Shown: piece after piece, positions 7,316-14,900 of the stretch | Position numbering within the stretch: the stretch's first letter is position 1 | Layout of the letters: every line of letters begins with the position of its first letter | From: RGIG3077 sp964490175 | Lineage (GTDB): Bacteria; Bacillota; Clostridia; Oscillospirales; Ruminococcaceae | Direction of reading: 5' to 3' | Length of the DNA: 16,294 nt | Assembly (NCBI GenBank): GCA_964490175.1 | Contig: CAZBAI010000029.1 | Span: forward strand, 1-16,294 | The notes under the pieces: generated by a model | Told to the model about the DNA's origin: nothing | What the model saw: only the letters and a program-made list of their open reading frames with translations | Database searches by the model: none | Program-made: the position numbers and the translations under genes

Positions 7316-9070
7316 TTATGCCTTGTCTGCCGCAGTCAGCTGAGATTGGGCAATTTCACGATAAACCGAACAGTTTTTCATCAATTCCTCGTGCGTGCCG
7401 ATTCCGACCGCTTCGCCACGCTCCAAAACAATAATTTTATCCGCATCTTTAATCGTGCTGATTCTCTGAGCGACAATCACCTTAGTCGTATCCTTTAAAT
7501 TCTTTCGCAATCCTTGGCGAAGCATTGAATCGGTTTTGTAATCAAGCGCAGAGAAAGAATCATCGAAAATGAGAATTTCGGGTTTGCGGGCAAGTGCACG
7601 GGCAATGGAAAGGCGCTGTTTTTGACCTCCGGACACGTTTTTGCCAAGCTGCAAAATTTTATGCTCCTTTCCGTCTTCCATCTTGCCGACAAATTCTTCG
7701 GCTTGGGAAACGGCAAGCGCCATATCCACATCGGCTTCGTCAAATCCGTTTTGCGACTGCCCGAAAGTAATGTTGTCACGAATGCTTCCCGCAAACAGCA
7801 CCGCCTTTTGCGTGATATATCCAAGCTTGTTATAAAGCCCCTCAAAGGTATATTCCTTGATATTTACACCGTCAATCAGCACTTCGCCGCAATCTACATC
7901 ATAAAATCTTGCCATTAGGGATACAAGCGTTGTTTTGCCGCAGCCTGTTGCGCCGATTATTGCAAGCGTTTGCCCTTTTTCCACACGGAAAGAAAGATTG
8001 CTTAGCGCTTCTTCACCTGCTTCCGGATAAGAAAACGACACATTCTTAAATTCCAAAGTGCCGACTTCATTGCCGTGAGCCGTCGTTCCCTCAACTATTG
8101 TTGCGCTCTTATCAAGCACTTCGTTGATACGCTCTGCGGAAACCTGTGCGGCAGGCAGCATCATAAATACCATAATAAGCATCATAAAAGACATAACCAC
8201 ATATGTCGCATAGGTGCTGAAAACAACCACATCACTGAACATGGTGATTCTATCGCCGATATCAGTCAAGGCAATTTGATTTATCAGCGCTGCGCCAAGC
8301 CAGTAGATTGCGAGTGAAAGTCCGTTCATACAGGCGCTCATAACAGGCATCATCAAAGAAAAAAGCCGCTGATTTTTAAGCTGTATGTTCATCATTTCGC
8401 TGTTGGGGATATCAAATTTTTCGGTCTGATAGTTTTCGGCATTAAACGCATGAACTACATTGATGCCGGTTAAATTTTCTCTTGCAATTCGGTTTTGTAC
8501 ATCGGTGAGCTTTTGCACCTTGCGAAATCTCGGCAAACATACGCTCATGATTGACAAAACGGTAACGCAGATAATAACAACGGCAGAAGCGGTTACTGCC
8601 GATAATTCCCAACTTTTTCCGAGAATCTTGATAATCGCCCACACCGCCATAATGGGCGATTTTACCAAAGCCTGCAAACCCATAGAAACAATCATTTGCA
8701 GTTGTGTAATATCGTTGGTGGTACGGGTGATAAGGCTTGGAATGGAAAATTTCCCTGTTTCCGCTTTGCCTAATGTCATGACATGGCTAAACAGCTTTTC
8801 ACGAACCGCAAAGCTGTATCCGGAAGCTATTTTCGAGGTTAAAAATCCGCAAGTAACGGCAAGAACCGCACTTGCAAGAGTACAGCCCAACATTTTCGCC
8901 CCAATGGTGAGAATATCGGACATTTGCCCCTCTTGGTTGATGAGTAGAGTAAGCTCGCTCATATAATCGGGCATTGTCAGTTCAAAATAAACCTGCCCGA
9001 TAATGAGCACTACCGCAACGAGAACCATTATGCGTTCTCTTTTTTGCATATTTTTCAACAGTTTTATCAT
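7316..9070 (-). CDS. ABC exporter half-transporter, degenerate-ATPase subunit of a heterodimer
   Basis: First transporter gene of the operon, 584 residues, with six transmembrane segments (about 12-310) and a nucleotide-binding domain. Walker A is GATGCGKTT (373-381), Q-loop Gln421, and signature VSGGQ (479-483). Walker B is ILIFDD with Asp504 where the catalytic Glu should be, and Gln535 replaces the switch His. These two substitutions are the known mark of the non-hydrolysing site in heterodimeric exporters such as TM287/288 and BmrCD. Its intact signature would complete the active site of the partner encoded 12 bp downstream. AGGAG stands 8 nt before the ATG. The gene starts 19 bp after marR, in the same operon. 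Multidrug export is the usual role of this arrangement; the actual substrate cannot be seen. Confidence 0.93.
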   Translation of the reverse strand: MIKLLKNMQKRERIMVLVAVVLIIGQVYFELTMPDYMSELTLLINQEGQMSDILTIGAKMLGCTLASAVLAVTCGFLTSKIASGYSFAVREKLFSHVMTLGKAETGKFSIPSLITRTTNDITQLQMIVSMGLQALVKSPIMAVWAIIKILGKSWELSAVTASAVVIICVTVLSIMSVCLPRFRKVQKLTDVQNRIARENLTGINVVHAFNAENYQTEKFDIPNSEMMNIQLKNQRLFSLMMPVMSACMNGLSLAIYWLGAALINQIALTDIGDRITMFSDVVVFSTYATYVVMSFMMLIMVFMMLPAAQVSAERINEVLDKSATIVEGTTAHGNEVGTLEFKNVSFSYPEAGEEALSNLSFRVEKGQTLAIIGATGCGKTTLVSLMARFYDVDCGEVLIDGVNIKEYTFEGLYNKLGYITQKAVLFAGSIRDNITFGQSQNGFDEADVDMALAVSQAEEFVGKMEDGKEHKILQLGKNVSGGQKQRLSIARALARKPEILIFDDSFSALDYKTDSMLRQGLRKNLKDTTKVIVAQRISTIKDADKIIVLERGEAVGIGTHEELMKNCSVYREIAQSQLTAADKA

Positions 9071-9089
9071 TTTGTTTTCTCCTTTTTTG

Positions 9090-9530
9090 TCAGTGCGATT
9101 TTATAAGTCTGTCTATATTTCTGTTCATGACCTTAAAGCAATGTTCCATAACCGTAAATTCCTCCTCGGTCAATCCGCAAACAACCGATTTTGTAAATTG
9201 TTCTTGCGCTTTTCTGCCAATGTCAATTATCGGCTGAGCTTTTTCGGTGCACACAAGAATATCTTTTCTCCTGTCACCCGGATATTCTTTGCGCAAAAGC
9301 AAACCTTCGTTGACCAATTTATCCACGTGGGCAGATACATTTGCACGCTTTAGACCTCTTAATTCACACAAATCTCTTGCGGTTGACAAATCAGGGTTAT
9401 TGGCAAAAAACAAAAGAATGCTTATTGCCGTAAGCGAAATGCCGATTTGTTTGGCAAGGGGCATCAAAGCCTGCTCATAAGCTAAACCGAGCTTTTTTGC
9501 ATATCCGTTCATTTCCTGAATCGGAATCAT
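9090..9530 (-). CDS. MarR-family transcriptional regulator
   Basis: Cytosolic dimeric winged-helix regulator of about 146 residues, likely the repressor of its own operon and the downstream exporter. The fold is visible as an N-terminal dimerisation helix, then a winged helix with LSTARDLCELRGL, the recognition helix RANVSAHVDKLV and the wing PGDRRKDILV, then C-terminal dimerisation helices. Two starts are possible: ATG 9536, only 3 nt after GGAGG, or ATG 9530, 9 nt after it. The second is chosen on spacing; the difference is two residues. The gene is first in the operon, with the ABC pair 19 bp behind. Palindromes over its promoter fit autoregulation released by a small-molecule ligand, possibly the exported compound (inference). 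Confidence 0.88.
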   Translation of the reverse strand: MIPIQEMNGYAKKLGLAYEQALMPLAKQIGISLTAISILLFFANNPDLSTARDLCELRGLKRANVSAHVDKLVNEGLLLRKEYPGDRRKDILVCTEKAQPIIDIGRKAQEQFTKSVVCGLTEEEFTVMEHCFKVMNRNIDRLIKSH

Positions 9531-9560
9531 CTTCATGCGCCTCCTTTCTGTATATTTTTG

Positions 9561-9600
9561 GATTGTTCATTATTATACAATCTAATATTGAACAATATAC
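9561..9600 (-). promoter_or_regulatory. marR operon promoter with overlapping palindromic operators
   Basis: On the - strand a perfect TATAAT lies at 9577-9572. The matching -35 position (9600-9595) reads GTATAT, far from consensus. Two dyads overlap it: ATATTG-aa-CAATAT (9585-9598) across the -35/spacer region, and ATTGTTCA (9562-9569) facing TGAACAAT (9589-9596) with the -10 between the arms. AT-rich 6-2-6 palindromes are usual MarR sites. No binding data exist; the assignment rests on position and symmetry. Confidence 0.6.
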
Positions 9601-9638
9601 AGGCATGAAATGAATAATATGTAAAGAAATATAACTTA

Positions 9639-10367
9639 TTATTTTTCAAGGTCGTGCAAATATTCTGCCATGATTTTATTTTGCCTTTTTTCCATTTTTC
9701 GCCAATTAAAATATCCGTAAACATCATTTGCCAAAAACACGCCAAAACATATCACAACAGATAAATATGATTTATCGGTAAGGGAAGCCGATATCCACAA
9801 AACAATCAGCACAACATCGTTTGCGGCATAGCCGAGCGCATAAAACGGACTGCGCCTGAAAGTGAGATAAACCGCAAGAAAGCTTGTTGCAACCGAAACG
9901 GTGCTCGGCGCCAAATTTGCCGTATTAAAGGCTGCCAGAATAAAATAAAAAACAAACGTGACAAGCAATGTCAAAATAATCATGAAAACAATTTCAGGTT
10001 TCTTCAAGCGATTGACCTTTACCTCGGATTTATTTTCGGAAAAAGGATTTTTCATCCACGAAATCAGGGCAAAAAGCGCCATGGGAGCCGTCATGCCGAG
10101 ATATGTTATCATCTCGCCGTAATATGCAAAGCTAAACGAAATGATGCCGTACAAAATACTGAACACAACCATAAAAAGCTGCCCTATCGGGTTGCCCTTT
10201 GCATTGAAAATCAGCGATGTAACGCCGACAAGCGAAGCTGTGAGAGTTAAATAGTTTTCCCTATCAAACACAAAAAAGAAAATAACGATTAAAGCGGTTG
10301 ACAGTGCCCAAAGTGCGACTTCACCCTTGGTGAAATAGCGTGATTTGCCTTTTTTTAAATTTAACAT
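9639..10367 (-). CDS. pnuC: PnuC-type nicotinamide riboside (vitamin) transporter
   Basis: Integral membrane transporter of the PnuC family, which takes up nicotinamide riboside by facilitated diffusion for NAD salvage; related proteins carry thiamine or riboflavin. The 242-residue product has seven to eight hydrophobic segments. It also has the family's conserved C-terminal stretch NDVYGYFNWRKM (214-225), which includes ligand-site residues in PnuC structures, and NDVVLIVLW (183-191). ATG 10367 is chosen because GGAGG sits 5 nt upstream; a longer reading from 10406 would run through the leader hairpin. No clear terminator follows, so some transcripts may continue into marR about 100 bp downstream. 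Expression is probably controlled by the attenuator in its leader. Nicotinamide riboside is the default substrate by family; thiamine is not excluded. Confidence 0.88.
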   Translation of the reverse strand: MLNLKKGKSRYFTKGEVALWALSTALIVIFFFVFDRENYLTLTASLVGVTSLIFNAKGNPIGQLFMVVFSILYGIISFSFAYYGEMITYLGMTAPMALFALISWMKNPFSENKSEVKVNRLKKPEIVFMIILTLLVTFVFYFILAAFNTANLAPSTVSVATSFLAVYLTFRRSPFYALGYAANDVVLIVLWISASLTDKSYLSVVICFGVFLANDVYGYFNWRKMEKRQNKIMAEYLHDLEK

Positions 10368-10383
10368 AATTACCTCCCTATTA

Positions 10384-10442
10384 CAAAAACAAGCACCCGC
10401 TTGCACATCTTCAAAGACCTAATGATGTGCAAACGAATGCTT
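10384..10442 (-). promoter_or_regulatory. Transcription attenuator in the pnuC leader (possible riboswitch expression platform)
   Basis: Bases 10424-10442 and 10391-10409 form an uninterrupted 19-bp stem (16 Watson-Crick pairs and three G-U wobbles in RNA) with a 14-nt loop. On the - strand it is followed by GTTTTTGT, a typical intrinsic terminator. It lies inside the leader, 17 bp before the pnuC start codon. A competing hairpin, GAATG/CATTC (10435-10449), uses the outer strand of the stem. The 40 nt upstream also fold into CTGCC-ACCG-GGTAG. The architecture is that of a regulated attenuator; the ligand or factor is unknown and no known aptamer consensus was recognised. Confidence 0.72.
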
Positions 10443-10494
10443 AACATTCACTACCCGGTGGCAGCTGCATTATTGAATTTACTTGACATTATTG

Positions 10495-10523
10495 ATTGTA
10501 GCATATTGCGTTTGAAATGTCAA
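10495..10523 (-). promoter_or_regulatory. Promoter of pnuC
   Basis: On the - strand, a perfect TTGACA (10523-10518), a 17-bp spacer, then TACAAT (10500-10495). The predicted transcript has a leader of about 120 nt, long enough to hold a sensory RNA before the attenuator. The bases between 10524 and 10611 show nothing else. Confidence 0.85.
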
Positions 10524-10611
10524 CCCGACTTGAATTTTTTGTATTTTAGCGATATTTGGCATTTCAACGTAAAAAAATTTTACGCTTGATTATTTATTTT
10601 TGAAAAAAATC

Positions 10612-10640
10612 TTGACAAGATTTGATTTTTGTGATAAACT
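10612..10640 (+). promoter_or_regulatory. Promoter of tRNA-Leu
   Basis: Perfect TTGACA (10612-10617), a 17-bp spacer, then TAAACT (10635-10640), 12 bp before the mature tRNA 5' end. Confidence 0.82.
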
Positions 10641-10652
10641 ATTATTAGTATC

Positions 10653-10739
10653 GCCGGTGTGATGGAATTGGCAGACGTGCCGGACTCAAAATCCGGTCCT
10701 GGCGACAGGGTGCGGGTTCGACCCCCGCCACCGGCACCA
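10653..10739 (+). tRNA. tRNA-Leu (anticodon CAA)
   Basis: The 87-nt sequence folds as a class II tRNA. The acceptor stem is GCCGGTG/CACCGGC, and the anticodon stem CCGGA/TCCGG encloses the loop CTCAAAA with anticodon CAA (reads UUG). There is a long variable arm, and the T arm contains GGTTCGACC. The discriminator A and CCA end are encoded (10736-10739). It is a single tRNA gene with its own promoter and terminator. Confidence 0.97.
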
Positions 10740-10761
10740 GCAGCCAAACGCTGCACGGATT

Positions 10762-10798
10762 TCGGACTTCACTTGTTGAGGTCCGATTTTTGTTTTTT
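10762..10798 (+). terminator. Terminator of tRNA-Leu
   Basis: A 10-bp stem, TCGGACTTCA (10762-10771) with TGAGGTCCGA (10777-10786) and one G-U pair, is followed by TTTTT, G, TTTTTT. It lies 23 bp after the tRNA. A weaker AAAGC/GCTTT hairpin with a T run (10830-10850) may act as a back-up. Nothing else was seen up to 10881. Confidence 0.9.
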
Positions 10799-10881
10799 CA
10801 GAAAAGTTTTGCCAACGGTTTCATCAGACAAAGCTGTCGCTTTATTTTTTGCGTCAATAAATATTTGCGTGGGTTATACAC

Positions 10882-10919
10882 AAAAACTTAGGGTGCCTTT
10901 CATAAGAAAGGCACCCTAA
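10882..10919 (-). terminator. Terminator of the scaffoldin/anchor gene pair
   Basis: A perfect 14-bp stem, TTAGGGTGCCTTTC (10888-10901) with its complement (10906-10919) and an ATAA loop. On the - strand it is followed by GTTTTTG (10887-10881). It begins 33 bp after the stop codon of the anchored protein. Confidence 0.93.
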
Positions 10920-10952
10920 AATAATGTTAATTATTCAAGCTTAGAAAACGAA

Positions 10953-11870
10953 TTAGTCGTTCTTCTTCTTGATAACTACTGCAGCGGCAGAACCGATTAC
11001 GCCGAGAAGAGCGATTGCAGCGATAGGAGCTTCAACGCCTGTCTTGGGGCTGGAATCAGCAGCAGTTGTAGTTGTAGTTGTTGTGGTTGTTGCAGCAGCA
11101 GTTGTGGTTGTTGCAGCGGCAGTTGTTGTTGTTACAGCAGCCTTTGTAGTAGTTGTTGTAGTGGTTGTTGTTACAGCAGGTGTAGTTGTTGTGGTTACAA
11201 CAGGATCGGAAATCTTGATGAAACCGTTCTCATAAGTTGTGATGTAGTCATAGTTGCCGAGAGAGATGTTGGAGTTGTTACCCTCAGCATTCTTTACATC
11301 CCACCAATTGATGTTGAAAAGGTCGCCTTCGGCTGTGTCTTCGGGAAGATCAAATGTCATCTTGAACATAATAATCTTGCCATCGGCATTGTTGGTAAGA
11401 GGATTTGCAGCGTAACCGAGAACCTGTACAAGACCCTGAGGCTTGTCGGTAAGACCGCTGTACAAATCGCCGGACCACTTCTTGCCCATTTCGAGGTTTT
11501 CTTCTACATCGAGGTAGAGAGAACCGCCGTTTTTAACAACGCTGCCTGTTTCAAGGAAATCATACGCATAGTTGTCGTTGCCCTGGAGATCCTGAGGCTG
11601 GATATCCTTGAAGTAGAGGAACTTTGAGTTCCATGAGTCTGTACCGTATTCAGCGCCTGTCAGATAAGCATTAACTTCAACCTGATAGTCGTTAGCCTTG
11701 AGTTCGTCGAGTGTGAGCTCGATCTTGTCAACGCAAAGTACAACTGTGGTTTCTTCAACCTTTGCGCCGGTTTCTGCATCAACAGCAGCTGAAGCGGGTA
11801 CTGCAAGTGCTGCGGCTGCAACTGCAAGAGTTGACACGCAGGCAAATGCCTTTGAAAAAAGATTTTTCAT
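10953..11870 (-). CDS. Sortase-anchored single cohesin-like surface protein
   Basis: Secreted protein of 305 residues, apparently attached to the cell wall. It has a signal peptide (1-29, cleavage after PASA). A single domain (about 40-222) ends in the cohesin-like pattern GKIIMFKMTFDLPEDTAEGD ... ENGFIKI. A Thr/Ala stalk follows (226-271), then SPKTG (274-278), a hydrophobic segment and the positive tail KKKND. SPKTG departs from LPxTG but matches the (S/P)PxTG motif of Clostridioides difficile class B sortase. The start 11870 has AAGGA 9 nt upstream; an earlier ATG at 11906 follows a hairpin directly and lacks a ribosome binding site. It lies 94 bp after the scaffoldin gene with no clear promoter between, so co-expression is likely. 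By analogy with ScaE it may be the surface receptor for a dockerin. The cohesin call is from pattern only. Confidence 0.75.
   Translation of the reverse strand: MKNLFSKAFACVSTLAVAAAALAVPASAAVDAETGAKVEETTVVLCVDKIELTLDELKANDYQVEVNAYLTGAEYGTDSWNSKFLYFKDIQPQDLQGNDNYAYDFLETGSVVKNGGSLYLDVEENLEMGKKWSGDLYSGLTDKPQGLVQVLGYAANPLTNNADGKIIMFKMTFDLPEDTAEGDLFNINWWDVKNAEGNNSNISLGNYDYITTYENGFIKISDPVVTTTTTPAVTTTTTTTTTKAAVTTTTAAATTTTAAATTTTTTTTTAADSSPKTGVEAPIAAIALLGVIGSAAAVVIKKKND
11061..11195 (-). repeat. Thr/Ala-rich stalk region of the anchored protein
   Basis: Codons for threonine runs of 5, 9, 4, 4 and 9 residues are separated by PAV, KAAV, AAA and AAA. Mixed ACN codons are used. It probably forms an extended, possibly glycosylated stalk through the wall. 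Confidence 0.85.
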
Positions 11871-11906
11871 TTTTTTATTTCCTTTCGTTAAAAAATATAT
11901 CTTCAT

Positions 11907-11933
11907 CTGTGGGCATATTGCGAATGCCCACAG
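11907..11933 (-). other. Intergenic hairpin between the scaffoldin and anchor genes
   Basis: CTGTGGGCAT (11907-11916) and ATGCCCACAG (11924-11933) make a perfect 10-bp stem with a 7-nt loop. On the - strand the first T run begins only 9 nt later, so full termination is doubtful. Partial termination or mRNA protection, giving different amounts of the two proteins, is plausible. Confidence 0.6.
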
Positions 11934-11964
11934 AATGTAAGATCAAATTGATTGGTCGGACTTA

Positions 11965-14900
11965 TCAGTCCAAAGTATCGGGATAATTGCCCGAATTGAT
12001 ACCGCTTGTATCGGAAGTTTGAACAACACCGATTGCTGTCCAAATCTCGTAATAAGCTTCATACTGGTTGAACGGAGGAGTATAAGAAGCATACATTGCG
12101 GAATACTGAGCGACAAACGAAGCGTCCTTAGCGTCAATGCTCTTATAAACATCGGTGCCGACTGTTATAGTATCTTCATTTGTGTTTGCAAGGAATTTTG
12201 CGAGTGAATCATTCGTGTTGTTGAGTGTGGGCAGTACAAACGAACCTACGCTCTGTGCGGCGAATACCGCCGAATAGCTTGCGATAGCCGCAGCGTCCTT
12301 AGCATCAACGATATGATCAAGGTTTGCGTCACCGCGCTGACCTACTGTGCAACTTACCGTACCGAAATCAGCTGATGTTTGTGCTGAATAATCTGTATAG
12401 AGAACATCATTAAACAGCGCAACGTCATCTTCATTTTCGGTAGAAAGCTCAAGTCCGGCTGTTTCGTTTACCTTGGCGAAGATATTATCAAGCGAGTTAA
12501 AGTCAAGTTTGTAATCGAACGAATAATCAAACGCATAATCGGAGTTCTTGCTGTAATATGTCCAGTAAATATCGTAAGGTGAAACGCCCTCGTCACCCTT
12601 TCCGGCATAAGTCACATCGAATGTGCCGTCGGCATCAGCAGGGTCGATAACGATATTCTCGGTGATATCAACTTCATAGTCAGCGATAGGCTCGTCGCCG
12701 CTTTCATCATAGATGAAGACTTTAAGCGTAAAGTCGGCAGTTGAGCTGTCGAGAATGCTGTTGGTATTATCGGCAAAATATGTGCCGAGCTGAACATCGT
12801 TAGTATTTGCTTCAAACGCAACACGTGTTGTGGTAGTGGTTGTAGTTGTTGTCGTAGTTGTCGTTGTCGTTGTTGTAGTGGTAGTAGTTGTTGTTGTGGT
12901 TGTTGTTGTAGTCGTGGTAGTTGTAGTAGTTGTTGTCTTAGCAGTTACGGAGATAGTACCGTCCTTAACGGTTACATCTGACCTATCCTTGCCGACAGTA
13001 TTAAGGGTTGCATCGGTAAATGTGAAGTAGTTTTCATCGATGACAACATCAACAGTGCCTGTTTCGGCATCATCGGGAACTGTTACGCTAACGGTGATGA
13101 AATCATCAGAAGCGTTATCAAGAGCAACGTTAGATATTGAAACAGTTGCAAAGTTGCCGATTGCATTCAATGTGATATCTCCGCTTTGGAACATATCACC
13201 GAGTGATACGTTTTTAATAACATATCCTGCGGGAACGGAAATGATGAACTGAATTGATGTTGCATCGTCAAGACCTGTTGCCGTGAAAGGAACATCAACG
13301 GTTTGACCTGCATCGGCAGTTACATCGTCACCGACGATATTGATGTCATATGATTTGAGAGTTGTTGTAGTTGTGGTGGTTGTGGTTGTAGTCTGAGTTG
13401 CAGTGCCGCTTGTAGTTGTGGTGGTTGTGGTAGTTGTAGTTGTTGTGGTTGTTGTTTTAGCTGTAACGGAAATCGAACCGTCCTTAATGGTTACTTGCGC
13501 TCTGTCAGCGCCGACTGCAACAAGATTTGCGTCTGTAAATGTGAATACATTATCAACAATGTCAACGGGAACAGTTTCGGTTTTTGCATCATCGGGAACT
13601 GTTACGCTAACGGTGATGAAGTCATCGCTATCGGAAATCTCGGTATTCGAGATGCTTACAACTACCATATTATCGGCAGTTTTGCTGAGTGTAAGCTCAC
13701 CCTGTGCGAACATCTCGCCAAGCGATACATCTTCAATTACATATCCTGCGGGAACTGTAATTATGAACTGCATTGATGTTGTGTCATCAAAACCGGTTGC
13801 CGTGAAAGGAACATCAACGGTTTCGCCGGCATTTGCCGTTACGTCATCACCTATGATATTGATAACGTATGTGCTGAGCGTTGTTGTGGTAGTAGTTGTA
13901 GTTGTTGTTGTAGTTGTGGTCGTTGTCGTTGTCGTTGTAGTTGTCGTTGTAGTCGTCGTAGTAGTTGTGGTTGTTGTGGTGGTGGTAGTAGTTTCAGCTG
14001 TAACGGAAATTGAACCGTCCTTAATAGTTACCTGCGCTCTGTCAGATCCTACCGCAACAAGGTTTGCGTCTGTGAATGTAAAGAGATCGTCAACGATATC
14101 AACGGGAACGGTTTCGGTCTTGGCATTATCGGGAACAGTGACTTTTACATTTATAAAGTCATTTGAATCATTGTCAAGAACAACATCCGAAATGCTTACC
14201 AGCACCATATTATCGGCGGTTTTGCTGAATGTAAGTTTGCCCTGTACAAACATTTCGCCAAGGGTTACTTCATCAATAACATAGCCCGAGGGAACCGTAA
14301 TAACAAACTGCATTGAAGACGCATCGTCAAAGCCTGTTGCCGTGAAAGGAACATCAACGGTTTCGCCGGCATCTGCCGTTACATCATCACCGACAATGCT
14401 GATTGCGTACGTGCTGAGCGTTGTGGTTGTAGTAGTAGTTGTTGTAGTTGTGGTAGTGGTTGTTGTAGTAGTAGTCGTTGTAGTAGTTGTTGTGGTGGTT
14501 GTCGTTGTGGTGGTTACGTTCGTCATTCCGACAACTTCGACATTATCGGCGTCAAGTTCGGAAGAGAATACCACTCTGCCGGCTGCGTCAAGCTCAGCTT
14601 CGCCGTTGAGAATATAGACGTTGCCTTTGCTGTCAATCGTGAATTTAACATCATCAGAGCCTGTGTAGCCTGCGGGAACTATGGCTTCTGTAAGGGTATA
14701 TACAACGCCGGAGGTAAGACCTGTGATTGTACGTGCCTGTGTTGTGGAGATCCACTCGGCAATAACGTCGCCGTTTTCATCAAGAACCTGAAGACCTGCA
14801 CCTGCAAGTGCGTTACCGTCCTGATCGACCTTGAGAATATCAGCCTCAAAGCCTGCAATTTCAATGAAACCGTCATCGTATTCCATATCTATAGGACCGT

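Larger units (their letters stand above)
12937..14418 (-). repeat. Tandem triplication of a 141-142 codon cohesin-like module
   Basis: Modules A1 (13993-14418), A2 (13456-13878) and A3 (12937-13359) share most residues. All begin L(S/K)(T/S)Y-x-I-x-I-(V/I)-GDDVTA and end (T/V)(I/V)KDG(S/T)ISVTA. DNA identity is high in blocks: the bases around 13279, 13797 and 14337 carry the same 20-plus-base stretch. A1 and A2 resemble each other more than A3. This indicates duplication by recombination, perhaps primed by the Thr-codon tracts. Confidence 0.92.

Noticed and set aside
10368..10406. Longer pnuC reading from 10406
   Set aside because: It would start inside the attenuator stem, has no ribosome binding site, and the added residues are not typical of the family.
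10368..10500. T-box or TPP riboswitch in the pnuC leader
   Set aside because: Neither the T-box antiterminator core (GGGTGGNACCGCG) nor the TPP core (CTGAGA) is present on the transcribed strand.
10653..10739. tRNA-Leu as an integration site for a mobile element
   Set aside because: No integrase, no repeated tRNA 3' end and no phage-like genes are in the window.
11871..11906. Longer reading of the anchored protein from 11906
   Set aside because: The ATG follows the intergenic hairpin directly, without a ribosome binding site, and would put a polar stretch before a normal signal peptide.
12826..14514. Regularly spaced repeats resembling a CRISPR array
   Set aside because: The repeats are hundreds of bases long, in frame, coding for threonine linkers and folded modules; there are no short conserved repeats with unique spacers.
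12830..14617. Long + strand open frames rich in valine (up to 293 codons)
   Set aside because: They are antisense readings of the threonine codon tracts (ACN read as NGT gives GTN in another frame). They have no ribosome binding site, and their composition is explained by the - strand gene.
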